The position numbers and the translations under genes were made by a program. This document shows positions 51,730-59,833 of a DNA stretch of 64,000 nucleotides, piece by piece. The number at the start of each line of letters is the position of its first letter. The stretch's first letter is position 1. The stretch is taken from positions 792,963-856,962 of the forward strand of contig JAUIAY010000001.1 in assembly GCA_030425285.1 (NCBI GenBank). Direction: 5' to 3'. Below the pieces are notes generated by a model that saw only the letters and a program-made list of their open reading frames with translations, was not told where the DNA came from and searched no databases. Source of the stretch: Bacteroidia bacterium (lineage in GTDB: Bacteria; Bacteroidota; Bacteroidia; Flavobacteriales; Flavobacteriaceae).

Positions 51730-53318
51730 TGAAAATTCAAAGAAAATATTTACCACTGTTATTGGGTATCGGTATTGCTGCTGGTATCTTTATTGGTGGA
51801 AAATTGAATTTTTCAGATACATCAGATAGATTGTTTTCTTCCAATAGTAAAAAAGACAAACTCAATAGGTTAATTGATTACATAGACTATGAATATGTTG
51901 ATGATGTTAATACCGATAGTATTGTAGATGTAACCGTAAACGGCATCCTTGAAAATTTAGATCCGCATTCGGTTTATATTCCCAAGGAAGACATGCAACG
52001 TGTTTCCGAAAACATGAAAGGTGATTTTGTGGGTATTGGGATTAGCTTCTATACGTACAAGGATACTATTACTGTCATTAGGTCTATTGAAGGAAGTCCG
52101 AGCGATAAGGCGGGTATCAAAGGAGGTGATCGCATTATCACAGCCGATGGCGATTCAATTTTTGGGAAGGATTTAAGCAATAGTGATATCGTCAATAAAT
52201 TGAAAGGACCTATAGACTCTAAAGTAGAATTGGGTGTTATCAGAAAAGGCTCGCCTAAAGTATTGAAGTTTACTGTAAAGAGAGATCATATTCCCATAAG
52301 GAGCGTCGATGCAGCATATATGTTAACCGAAACATTGGGATATATCAAAATTAACAGATTTGCTGAATCTACATACAAGGAATTTTCCCAAGAGCTCAAG
52401 AAACTAAAAAAACAAGGGGTTGAGGATTTAGCAATAGATTTAAGAGGGAATCCTGGAGGTTTTTTAGGAATAGCTGAACAAATAGTTGATGAATTTTTGG
52501 AAGATGATAAACTCATTCTTTTTACCAAGAATAAACGTGGTAAAATAGAGAAGAGTTATGCTACCAAAAAAGGAGATTTTGAGAATGCCAAAGTGTATGT
52601 GCTAATTGACGAAAACTCTGCCTCGGCAAGCGAAATAGTTGCGGGAGCTTTACAGGATAACGACAAAGGTACTATAGTAGGTCGTCGTTCCTATGGAAAA
52701 GGATTGGTGCAACGTGAAATGGAATTGGGAGACGGAAGTGCTGTTCGACTAACGGTTTCCCGATATTACACGCCAACAGGTAGATCCATTCAACGATCGT
52801 ATGAAAACGGTAACAAGGATTATTATGACGATTATTTTGAAAGACTGAATAGAGGTGAGTTTTTGGATCCAGAAAAAATTCAAGTGGCCGATTCGTTAAA
52901 ATTTACAACACCAAAAGGAAAGGTTGTTTATGGTGGCGGAGGCATAATTCCAGATGTATTTGTGCCCTTGGATATGAGCATGCAAAACGAAACTTTGACG
53001 TTTTTACAGCGAAGAGGGTTTATCAGTAATTTTGTATTTGAGGAATTGGAAAAAGACCGTGAAGCCTACCAAGATATTTCAAGAACCGATTTTATTTCAT
53101 CGTTTGTGGTGAGTGATGATTTGGTTATGGCATTCCAGGACTATCTGAATTTTAAAACCAAAGCCAACATTACGTTTGTTGCCTACAATGATGAAGTCAA
53201 GCAATATATCAAGGCAACCTTGGCAGCACAATTATATGGCAACGGAGCCTTTGATGAAGTATTGAATCAAAGTGACATCATGATTGATGAAGTCATCAAA
53301 CTACACGAGGAAAACTAG
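51729..53318 (+). CDS. S41 family C-terminal processing peptidase
   Basis: 529 residues. A membrane anchor or signal (YLPLLLGIGIAAGIFIGG), a PDZ domain at ~80-170 (KGDFVGIGISFYTYKD; IIGEGSP-like AGIKGGDRIITADG), and the S41 catalytic core: LRGNPGGFLGIAEQIVD, the Ser in DENSASASEIVAG (~296-300) and the Lys in RRSYGKGLVQ (~323). It is a tail-specific protease (CtpA/Tsp type) of the periplasm. Overlaps the deaminase upstream by one base and the convergent flavoprotein gene by 4 bp. Confidence 0.94.
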   Translation: MKIQRKYLPLLLGIGIAAGIFIGGKLNFSDTSDRLFSSNSKKDKLNRLIDYIDYEYVDDVNTDSIVDVTVNGILENLDPHSVYIPKEDMQRVSENMKGDFVGIGISFYTYKDTITVIRSIEGSPSDKAGIKGGDRIITADGDSIFGKDLSNSDIVNKLKGPIDSKVELGVIRKGSPKVLKFTVKRDHIPIRSVDAAYMLTETLGYIKINRFAESTYKEFSQELKKLKKQGVEDLAIDLRGNPGGFLGIAEQIVDEFLEDDKLILFTKNKRGKIEKSYATKKGDFENAKVYVLIDENSASASEIVAGALQDNDKGTIVGRRSYGKGLVQREMELGDGSAVRLTVSRYYTPTGRSIQRSYENGNKDYYDDYFERLNRGEFLDPEKIQVADSLKFTTPKGKVVYGGGGIIPDVFVPLDMSMQNETLTFLQRRGFISNFVFEELEKDREAYQDISRTDFISSFVVSDDLVMAFQDYLNFKTKANITFVAYNDEVKQYIKATLAAQLYGNGAFDEVLNQSDIMIDEVIKLHEEN

Positions 53319-53923
53319 CTTGGAATTTTGTCGTGAATTTTAGTGTGCTCGCCATCATTCCAAAGTGTTAGAATATCTGTGGCTACATGTGCGCCACTTC
53401 CGCAAGCCATGGCAAATTGACTGCGCCAGCCAGCTAATGTTCCCGTTACATACAAACCTTCAGTAATCAGATGATCGTTGTTTTCCAACCAAATTCTGTT
53501 CTTATCGGCTTTTGCTCTTGGATGAGGTTTTATATAGGATTCTAAACCTTTAATACGAAGCAAATTGGTATAACCTGCGGCTACTACAACCAGTTTAGTT
53601 TGATATTGGTTTTTATTGGTTGTTACGAGAAAGTAACCTTCCATCTGTGCAATTTCAAGAACTTTTTCATCATTAATCTGGGTAACATGTGGATATAAGT
53701 CGCGTAATTGGGTTTTGCCACTTTGAAGTATGGATTCGCCGGTAGTTCCAGGAATTAATCCTAATACGTTGTTGAATAAGGCTGTTTGGAGATGTGAAGT
53801 TTTTTGATGCGTAACAATAGCTATTTTTTTGTTTTGGACAAAGGCTTTTTCTTTGGCCGAACCTAACACCAATGCACAGGACAGACCTGAAGCACCACCA
53901 CCTATAATTAAAACATCAAACAT
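53315..53923 (-). CDS. Short single-domain FAD/NAD(P)-binding oxidoreductase
   Basis: 202 residues, about two thirds of a thioredoxin reductase. The FAD-binding GxGxxG is IGGGASGLSCAL at the N-terminus, VVVAAGYTN closes the second segment, and GLYVTGTLAGWRSQFAMACGSGAHVATDIL is the C-terminal FAD motif. The NADPH domain and CxxC of thioredoxin reductase are absent. It may act on a quinone or partner flavoprotein; substrate unknown. It is one gene in a minus-strand set with the 67-residue membrane protein (1-bp overlap) and MarC. Confidence 0.8.
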   Translation of the reverse strand: MFDVLIIGGGASGLSCALVLGSAKEKAFVQNKKIAIVTHQKTSHLQTALFNNVLGLIPGTTGESILQSGKTQLRDLYPHVTQINDEKVLEIAQMEGYFLVTTNKNQYQTKLVVVAAGYTNLLRIKGLESYIKPHPRAKADKNRIWLENNDHLITEGLYVTGTLAGWRSQFAMACGSGAHVATDILTLWNDGEHTKIHDKIPS

Positions 53924-54126
53924 TATTTTTTGCTTTTTGATTTAGCCTCTATTTTTTTTGAAACCAATAATATTTGAAGTAAAAATATAGCGCATAAAGC
54001 TGCAAATATGGTTATCAGAGCAACTAAACTGTCACCTTCAAAAGGATTGTTTAGGTCAACCATTGTAGCATTGTAAATAATGAGTACAATAGCAAGAATG
54101 GAAACAATAATGGAAATAATTTTCAT
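53923..54126 (-). CDS. Small two-helix membrane protein
   Basis: 67 residues. Two hydrophobic helices (IISIIVSILAIVLIIYNATMV; SLVALITIFAALCAIFLLQILLVS) and a Lys/Ser-rich tail (KKIEAKSKSKK). No family assigned. Its start and stop touch its neighbours (2-bp gap to marC, 1-bp overlap with the flavoprotein), which argues for cotranscription of a small envelope operon. Confidence 0.7.
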   Translation of the reverse strand: MKIISIIVSILAIVLIIYNATMVDLNNPFEGDSLVALITIFAALCAIFLLQILLVSKKIEAKSKSKK

Positions 54127-54128
54127 AA

Positions 54129-54710
54129 TTAGGCAAGCAAGGCTTTAAAGTTATGTGCAAAAAGTTTTACGGCAATGGCCAGCAAGATTACACCAAATAT
54201 TTTACGGATGATGTTGATACCATTCTGGCCAATCAGTCGTTCAATTCTTGCCGATGTTTTCAAAACAATATATATAATGATCACATTTAATATAACGGCA
54301 ACAATAATATTCTCAACACGAAATTCTGCTCGTAAAGATAATAAAGTTGTCAAACTTCCTGGTCCAGCAATTAATGGAAATGCGAGCGGAAAAACAGTAG
54401 CTGTCATGGCAGTGCTCTCATCTTCCTTATAAAGAGTTATTCCCAAAATCATTTCTAAAGCGATAAAGAATAAAATAAAAGCACCTGCAACGGCAAAACT
54501 ATTAACACCAATACCAATTAGCTTTAAAATATTCTGACCCAAAAACAAAAATAGAATCAGAATAACACCAGCTATTATAGATGCTTTTTCACTTTGAATA
54601 TGTCCTGCTTTTTTTCTTAAATCTATGATAATTGGAATGTTTCCAATGATATCTATAACTGCAAAAAGAATCATGAAAGCCGTAAATATCTCTTTTATAT
54701 TTAGTTCCAT
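54129..54710 (-). CDS. MarC family integral membrane protein
   Basis: 193 residues with six membrane helices, including FTAFMILFAVIDIIGNIPIIIDL and the ATVFPLAFPLIAGPGSLTTLLSL P-I-A-G-P-G signature of MarC/UPF0056. The family was once linked to multiple antibiotic resistance through a genetic location; no drug role was confirmed, and its function is unknown. The last gene start in a three-gene minus-strand set, divergent from the DUF3109 gene. Confidence 0.9.
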   Translation of the reverse strand: MELNIKEIFTAFMILFAVIDIIGNIPIIIDLRKKAGHIQSEKASIIAGVILILFLFLGQNILKLIGIGVNSFAVAGAFILFFIALEMILGITLYKEDESTAMTATVFPLAFPLIAGPGSLTTLLSLRAEFRVENIIVAVILNVIIIYIVLKTSARIERLIGQNGINIIRKIFGVILLAIAVKLFAHNFKALLA

Positions 54711-54800
54711 TGTTTCTAGGTTTTAAATTTTCGGCAAAAGTAGTCTATTATATATGATTTTCAATAGTTTTTAAATGTAAACTTTAGCTATTTTTGCAAC

Positions 54801-55373
54801 ATGTTTCAATTAGGAAAAACAATCATTTCAGAGGATATTATTGAGAAGGACTTTGTATGTAATCTTTCGGCGTGCAAAGGTGCTTGTTGTATTGATGGTG
54901 ATGCTGGTGCGCCATTGGACAAAGCTGAAACTCACAAGTTACAGGAAGTATATCCTAAAGTTAAGCCGTTGCTTCGTAAGGAAGGCATTAAAGCTATTGA
55001 AGAACAAGGCGTTTTCATCACTACCGAGTTTGGTGATTTTGAAACACCGCTTATTGATGGTGCCGACTGTGCTTATGTTATTTTTGACGAGAAGAAAACA
55101 GCTTTGTGTGCCATTGAGGAAGCTTACAACCAAGGCACGATTGATTGGAAAAAACCTATTTCTTGCCATTTATACCCAATTCGTGTTAAGGAGTATTCCG
55201 AGTTTTCTGCTGTTAATTATGAAAAATGGCATATATGTGATGATGCCTGTACCTTAGGAAAAGAGCTGCAGGTTCCAGTCTATAAGTTTGTAAAACAAGC
55301 TTTAATTAGAAAATTTGGTGAAGACTGGTATGCAGAACTTGAAAAAACCGCCGAAAAACTTAAAAAAGGTTAA
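54801..55373 (+). CDS. DUF3109 protein, cysteine-rich
   Basis: 190 residues. N-terminal Cys pattern FVCNLSACKGACCIDGDAG, GADCAYVIFDEKKTALCAIE, PISCHLYPIRV and WHICDDACTLG: around eight conserved Cys that look like an Fe-S or zinc site, resembling YkgJ/CxxCxxCC-type proteins. Gene is typical of DUF3109 in Bacteroidota. Function unknown; a metal-cluster role is inference. It is monocistronic and overlaps the convergent histidine kinase gene by 4 bp. Confidence 0.88.
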   Translation: MFQLGKTIISEDIIEKDFVCNLSACKGACCIDGDAGAPLDKAETHKLQEVYPKVKPLLRKEGIKAIEEQGVFITTEFGDFETPLIDGADCAYVIFDEKKTALCAIEEAYNQGTIDWKKPISCHLYPIRVKEYSEFSAVNYEKWHICDDACTLGKELQVPVYKFVKQALIRKFGEDWYAELEKTAEKLKKG

Positions 55374-57337
55374 GCAATCTTTAAATTACTATGTCTTGTT
55401 GGGATGTTTAGAACTATAGTTGTTCCGGAGGGTTTTCCGTTATCGTACAAATCGATTATTTCCAATTTGTAATCATCATTAAAGTTCTTTGCAAAGTTTT
55501 CCAGTCTGGCTTTGGTGATGTCAATCCCAACCGACTGCCTTTTTAATTTTTTGTCGTTTTTAATTTTTTGAGAGGCATTCCGACCTATGCCGTTATCTGT
55601 AATGAAAATTGAAACATGATTGCTATCTTTTCTTTTGACTGTTAGGTGAATTTCCTTATTATCGGACTTGGTAGATAGGCCATGCCATATCGCATTTTCA
55701 AGAAATGGTTGTAGGATTAACGACGGTACTTTTATGATTGATGTATTAATTTCAGGAGCCACATCAACTCTGTATGCTATTTCATTGGAAAAACGAATGT
55801 TTTCAATATTCATGTAAAGAGCCATAGTTTCCAATTCGTCTTCAAGTGATATTTCTTTTTCTGTTGAAGCCACTAATATTTTTCTGATGAGTTTAGAAAA
55901 TTTGTTCAGGTAGTAAACCGCATTCTCTTTTTCATTATTTATAATGTACAGTTTTATAGAATTGAGAGAATTAAAAATGAAATGAGGGTTCATTTGATTC
56001 CGCAACATTTCCTGTTCTAAAGTAATAATCCGTTTTTCATTTCGTAGTTGACGTTGCCTATGCAAGACAAACAAGATAATGGCAACCAAAAAACCACCAA
56101 GCAAGCTTAAAATTAACGTTCTTTTGTTTTGAGCCAGTTTTAGCTTAACGATTTCATTTTCATTGGCCAGTTCCTTTATTTGGTTGTTCTTTTTCTCACT
56201 TTCATATTTAATAATCAGGTCGTTCACATATTGTAAATTACGCTCATTGGTCAAGGTTTCCTCAAGTTTAATATGATCTTTATAATAGGCGAGGGCTCCG
56301 TTCAGGTCGCCTGTTTTTTCATGAAGTTCCGATAAATATTCATAAGCTTCAATTTTTGAGGTTTTTAAGTTGTACTCCTCTGAAATAGTAAGTGCTTTTT
56401 CAAGATTTGTTTTGGATGTTTCCAGTTGGTTTTTCTTCAATTGAATGAGTCCTAAATTTAAATAAGATGAGGCAATGTAGTATTGGTCATTGACCTTTAT
56501 AGCTTTTTCAAGTGCTTGGTTTATTATTGGTAAAGCTGTTTCGTAGTCTTCTTGAATAATGTAAATCTTTCCAATACTATTGTAACAAATCACACGACCA
56601 ATATCAGAGTTGATTTCATTATTGTAGACCAAAGATTGTTGATAGTGTTCTAGAGCTTCATCTATAAGTCCTTTTTTCTCTTTGGCATAACCAATATTAT
56701 GGTTGTTTATGGCTAGCCCTAATCTATTGTCTAACCGGATTTCAACTTTTAAGGACTTCTGAAATTGCTCTAAAGCTAAATCATATTGCTTCAAGGCCAA
56801 GTAAATATTGCCCATACTGTTTTGAGAAACGGCAATACTCTTTTGAATTTCAAGAGATGGAGTTGATTGAGCATCAGCTAAATCTAATGCCTCCTTATGA
56901 TAGTCAAGTGCTGACCGAATAGCATCCATACGCCTGTAAACAACACCTAGCATGTTCAGACTTAAAATCTCCATTTCAATATCTTTCAGTTCTCTGGCTA
57001 ATCGTAAAGCCCTGGTGTGCATGGAAATGGCATCTTCGTAGTGGGAAATGTTTCTGAAAAAGGTTCCCAAGGCATTTAGGGCATAACATTCACCAACTTT
57101 ATAGTCTAATTCGGCACTTTTATGCACGAGGTAGGACATTTTTAGCGTATCTCTTTTTACAGGCATAAAAACAGAGTCCAAAGACGTAAAACTTTTGGGC
57201 TTTTTAGCTAGGATGCTATCAACCTGCTTGATAAAATTCGTGTCGAGAGTTTGCGACTGTGCCGAAATTAAAGAGCACCATACAAAACACAACAGAATTG
57301 GTAATTTAATGGCTAGTTTAAAATTCCTAATGCTCAT
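55370..57337 (-). CDS. TPR sensor histidine kinase of LytS type
   Basis: 655 residues. Signal peptide at ~1-27, a periplasmic stretch of about seven TPR repeats to ~380 (SMGNIYLALKQYDLALEQFQKSLKVE), a coiled coil, one membrane helix (LILSLLGGFLVAIILFVLH), then a His_kinase domain: QEMLRNQMNPHFIFNSLNSIKLYI with the phosphoacceptor His near residue 450, and a C-terminal ATPase ending FITDNGIGRNASQ. It lies 3 bp after the LytTR regulator gene. Likely sensing peptide or cell-envelope state through TPR; the signal is unknown. Confidence 0.93.
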   Translation of the reverse strand: MSIRNFKLAIKLPILLCFVWCSLISAQSQTLDTNFIKQVDSILAKKPKSFTSLDSVFMPVKRDTLKMSYLVHKSAELDYKVGECYALNALGTFFRNISHYEDAISMHTRALRLARELKDIEMEILSLNMLGVVYRRMDAIRSALDYHKEALDLADAQSTPSLEIQKSIAVSQNSMGNIYLALKQYDLALEQFQKSLKVEIRLDNRLGLAINNHNIGYAKEKKGLIDEALEHYQQSLVYNNEINSDIGRVICYNSIGKIYIIQEDYETALPIINQALEKAIKVNDQYYIASSYLNLGLIQLKKNQLETSKTNLEKALTISEEYNLKTSKIEAYEYLSELHEKTGDLNGALAYYKDHIKLEETLTNERNLQYVNDLIIKYESEKKNNQIKELANENEIVKLKLAQNKRTLILSLLGGFLVAIILFVLHRQRQLRNEKRIITLEQEMLRNQMNPHFIFNSLNSIKLYIINNEKENAVYYLNKFSKLIRKILVASTEKEISLEDELETMALYMNIENIRFSNEIAYRVDVAPEINTSIIKVPSLILQPFLENAIWHGLSTKSDNKEIHLTVKRKDSNHVSIFITDNGIGRNASQKIKNDKKLKRQSVGIDITKARLENFAKNFNDDYKLEIIDLYDNGKPSGTTIVLNIPTRHSNLKIA

Positions 57338-57340
57338 GTG

Positions 57341-58075
57341 TTATACTTTGTCTAAAAAATCTGATTTACGTTGTCTGGCAACTGGAATCTTGTCGTTGGA
57401 TTGCATGACCACATAACCATCATTCTTAATGAACTCTTTTATTTTGTTCAGATTAATGATGTAAGAATTGTGGATTCTAAAAAAATAGTTTTCAGGCAAT
57501 ATGGCGTTAACCTCCTTAAGCTTTTTGGTAACCACTATTTTTTGGTTGTCCTGCATAATAAATGTGCTGTAGTTGCCATCAGATTCTATGTAGATAATTT
57601 TGTCAGTCTCCAAAAAAATGAGTTTTCCATCAGTACTAATGGTAATTTTTTTCTGATTAAAATTCTGATTGAAGTTTAATAAGACTTCCTCAATTTTTGA
57701 AATGGGTAAATTGTTAGAATGGTGTTTTTTGATTTTTTTGATGGTTTCCTTTAAATCATCTGAATCTATAGGTTTCAACAAATAATCAATAGCTTCATGC
57801 TTTAAAGCCTTTAAGGCATATTCATTGTAAGCCGTTGTAATAACAATCGCAAAGTCTTTATTAACTAGTTTGTCCAAAAACTGGAAACCATCCATGGTAG
57901 GCATATTGATGTCCAAAAACAGGCAATCGGCCGATCTGGTGTTGAGAAATTGAATGGCTTCTTCGGGTTTGGTGAAGGTTTTAATGATATTTATTTCGGA
58001 ATTAAACTGTTTTAATTCCCATGAAAGACTATCTATAGCCTTTTGCTCGTCATCTACAATTACTGCTCTAATCAT
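57341..58075 (-). CDS. LytTR-family response regulator
   Basis: 244 residues. Receiver domain 1-~120 with D9/D10 acidic pair and phospho-accepting D55 (CLFLDINMPTMDGF), K-P pair in LLKPIDSDDL, and a C-terminal LytTR DNA-binding domain (~140-244) with KIIYIESDGNYSTF and YFFRIHNSYIINLNKI. It is the cognate partner of the adjacent TPR histidine kinase (gap of 3 bp). LytTR regulators bind imperfect direct repeats near promoters. The upstream 593-bp region probably holds its own promoter. Confidence 0.94.
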   Translation of the reverse strand: MIRAVIVDDEQKAIDSLSWELKQFNSEINIIKTFTKPEEAIQFLNTRSADCLFLDINMPTMDGFQFLDKLVNKDFAIVITTAYNEYALKALKHEAIDYLLKPIDSDDLKETIKKIKKHHSNNLPISKIEEVLLNFNQNFNQKKITISTDGKLIFLETDKIIYIESDGNYSTFIMQDNQKIVVTKKLKEVNAILPENYFFRIHNSYIINLNKIKEFIKNDGYVVMQSNDKIPVARQRKSDFLDKV

Positions 58076-58280
58076 AATTTCAAATATAATAATATAAATA
58101 AGTTACAAAGGAGTTTTTAGGGCAAAATTCAATACACAACTGCAACCACTTATACAATATTTAGTACCAACTATACAATTGGTGCCTGAAATTCGAAAAA
58201 TTTGTAGGAATTTAGTACTGCTATTAAATTATTATAAAAGGATTATACATTTATTAAAGGGTATTTGCTATTAATCTGTA

Positions 58281-58310
58281 AAAAGCTAGATTCGTCTAGC
58301 TTTTTATTTT
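58281..58310 (+). terminator. Orphan intrinsic terminator with TTCG loop
   Basis: AAAAGCTAGA (58281-58290) and TCTAGCTTTT (58295-58304) close a TTCG tetraloop, followed by a T-rich tail; no upstream plus-strand gene is seen in this spacer. Confidence 0.75.
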
Positions 58311-58345
58311 CAATTTCATTCAATTTATTAGTTAGTTAGTTAAAG

Positions 58346-58377
58346 AAAAAGAGCCGTTTATTAACGGCTCTTTTTTA
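58346..58377 (+). terminator. Orphan intrinsic terminator
   Basis: GAGCCGTT (58351-58358) and AACGGCTC (58363-58370) flanked by A5 and T6. A second plus-strand terminator 36 bp after the first, with no visible gene between. Confidence 0.75.
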
Positions 58378-58397
58378 TTTTTTGTGACTTGACTTTT

Positions 58398-58413
58398 ACT
58401 GTTTTAAAACAGT
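58398..58413. promoter_or_regulatory. Perfect palindrome, candidate operator upstream of nrdB number 2
   Basis: ACTGTTTTAAAACAGT is an exact 16-bp palindrome, 256 bp before the nrdB start codon, immediately followed by ACAGTATATG. Its length and symmetry suit a dimeric repressor. It does not match a canonical NrdR box. Confidence 0.4.
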
Positions 58414-58668
58414 ACAGTATATGGGGTTTTGAGGGTGTTTTAATAGGTAAAATCTTACCTTATAGTTTAAATCTATTTGTTTTTAATACACTGTTTATCA
58501 ATTAGTTATATTTATTTTTTTAATTTCACTGAAAATCCTTATAGTTAAAGACTTGTTAAAAACTTGTTGACAATGTTTATAACTTAACCTTTCATTTTAA
58601 AACACATTTTTCAATCTTTGTTAGTCCCAAATCACACCAAATTATTCATTAAATTTTAATAAAAAAAC

Positions 58669-59649
58669 ATGTCTCAGGCAACAGAACCCATTTTACAAGA
58701 AAACAAAGATAGATTTGTAATTTTTCCAATTCAACATCATGATATTTGGGAGTGGTACAAGAAGTCAGAAGCAAGTTTTTGGACAGCAGAAGAGATCGAT
58801 TTGCATCAGGATTTAACAGATTGGTCATCAAAACTTAATGATGACGAACGTTATTTTATTAAGCATATTTTGGCATTTTTTGCAGCCAGTGATGGTATTG
58901 TAAATGAAAATTTAGCCGAAAACTTTGTTAATGAAGTTCAATATAGCGAAGCAAAGTTTTTCTATGGTTTCCAAATTATGATGGAGAACATTCACAGTGA
59001 AACCTATTCTTTGTTGATTGATACTTATGTTAAAGATGAAAAGGAAAAGGACCAATTGTTTAATGCTATTGAAAATTTCCCTGCAATCAAGAAAAAAGCC
59101 GATTGGGCACTTAAATGGATTGAATCGCCAAGTTTTGCTGAACGATTGATAGCTTTTGCAGCTGTAGAAGGTATTTTCTTTTCAGGTGCTTTCTGTTCTA
59201 TCTTCTGGTTAAAGAAGCGTGGTTTAATGCCTGGATTGACATTCTCTAATGAATTAATCTCAAGAGATGAAGGTGTTCACTGTGATTTTGCGGTACACTT
59301 GCACAATAACCACCTGGTAAACAAAGTTCCTAAAGAGCGTATTAGAGAAATTCTTGTAGATGCCCTTAATATTGAGCGTGAATTCATTACAGAATCATTA
59401 CCAGTAAGTTTAATTGGTATGAATGCCAAATTGATGACTCAATATTTGGAATTTGTAACCGATAGATTGTTAGGTGAGCTTGGCTGTGAAAAAGAATACA
59501 ATGCGTCGAATCCTTTTGATTTTATGGATATGATTTCCTTACAAGGAAAAACTAATTTCTTTGAAAAACGTGTGTCAGAATACCAAAAGGCAGGTGTCCT
59601 TAATAAGGAAGAAGAAAAAGACAAATTCAGTTTTGACGCTGATTTTTAA
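58669..59649 (+). CDS. nrdB: Class I ribonucleotide reductase small subunit, no ATP-cone
   Basis: 326 residues, ordinary length. Ferritin-like fold with ligands D75 (FFAASDGIV), E106 and H109 ([10 protein letters not shown]), Tyr at 113 (four residues after H109), then [11 protein letters not shown] and [11 protein letters not shown], where Glu and His give the second set. This eukaryote-like NrdB assembles an Fe2-Tyr radical in characterised relatives. It lies 184 bp upstream of its nrdA, and that spacer holds three perfect hairpins. Contrast with the cone-bearing nrdB at 9957. Confidence 0.95.
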   Translation: MSQATEPILQENKDRFVIFPIQHHDIWEWYKKSEASFWTAEEIDLHQDLTDWSSKLNDDERYFIKHILAFFAASDGIVNENLAENFVNEVQYSEAKFFYGFQIMMENIHSETYSLLIDTYVKDEKEKDQLFNAIENFPAIKKKADWALKWIESPSFAERLIAFAAVEGIFFSGAFCSIFWLKKRGLMPGLTFSNELISRDEGVHCDFAVHLHNNHLVNKVPKERIREILVDALNIEREFITESLPVSLIGMNAKLMTQYLEFVTDRLLGELGCEKEYNASNPFDFMDMISLQGKTNFFEKRVSEYQKAGVLNKEEEKDKFSFDADF

Positions 59650-59691
59650 AATATAAGATACTTAAACCCTTAGAATAAGTTAATAGCTATC

Positions 59692-59815
59692 AATATGTGT
59701 GTCCTACACATATTACATTCCTATTACCTTATTTGTAAAACTAGCTCGTTTCAATAGCGGTATTGAAACAAATAAATCAACTAATTAACTCATTTTCTGA
59801 AGGTGTATCAGAAAA
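59692..59815 (+). repeat. Three perfect hairpins in the nrdB-nrdA spacer
   Basis: AATATGTGT (59692-59700)/ACACATATT (59706-59714), 9 bp with a 5-nt loop; GTTTCAATA (59748-59756)/TATTGAAAC (59761-59769), 9 bp with a GCGG loop; TTTTCTGA (59793-59800)/TCAGAAAA (59808-59815), 8 bp with a 7-nt loop. None is followed by a T-run. They may stabilise or process the mRNA between the two subunit genes. Confidence 0.7.
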
Positions 59816-59833
59816 CCTAAAAACGTGTAAAAT

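Larger units (their letters stand above)
58076..58668. other. Long non-coding region upstream of nrdB number 2
   Basis: 593 bp with no protein gene. It holds two plus-strand terminators (58281-58310 and 58346-58377) with no plus-strand gene before them, a TTAG microsatellite at 58329-58341, a 16-bp perfect palindrome at 58398-58413, and an AT-rich region with a repeated ACTTGTT (58551, 58562) ahead of nrdB. An unannotated small RNA ending at one of the terminators is possible. Confidence 0.5.

Noticed and set aside
58398-58413. NrdR box upstream of nrdB
   Set aside because: The palindrome ACTGTTTTAAAACAGT does not match the NrdR consensus and no second box at the usual spacing was found.
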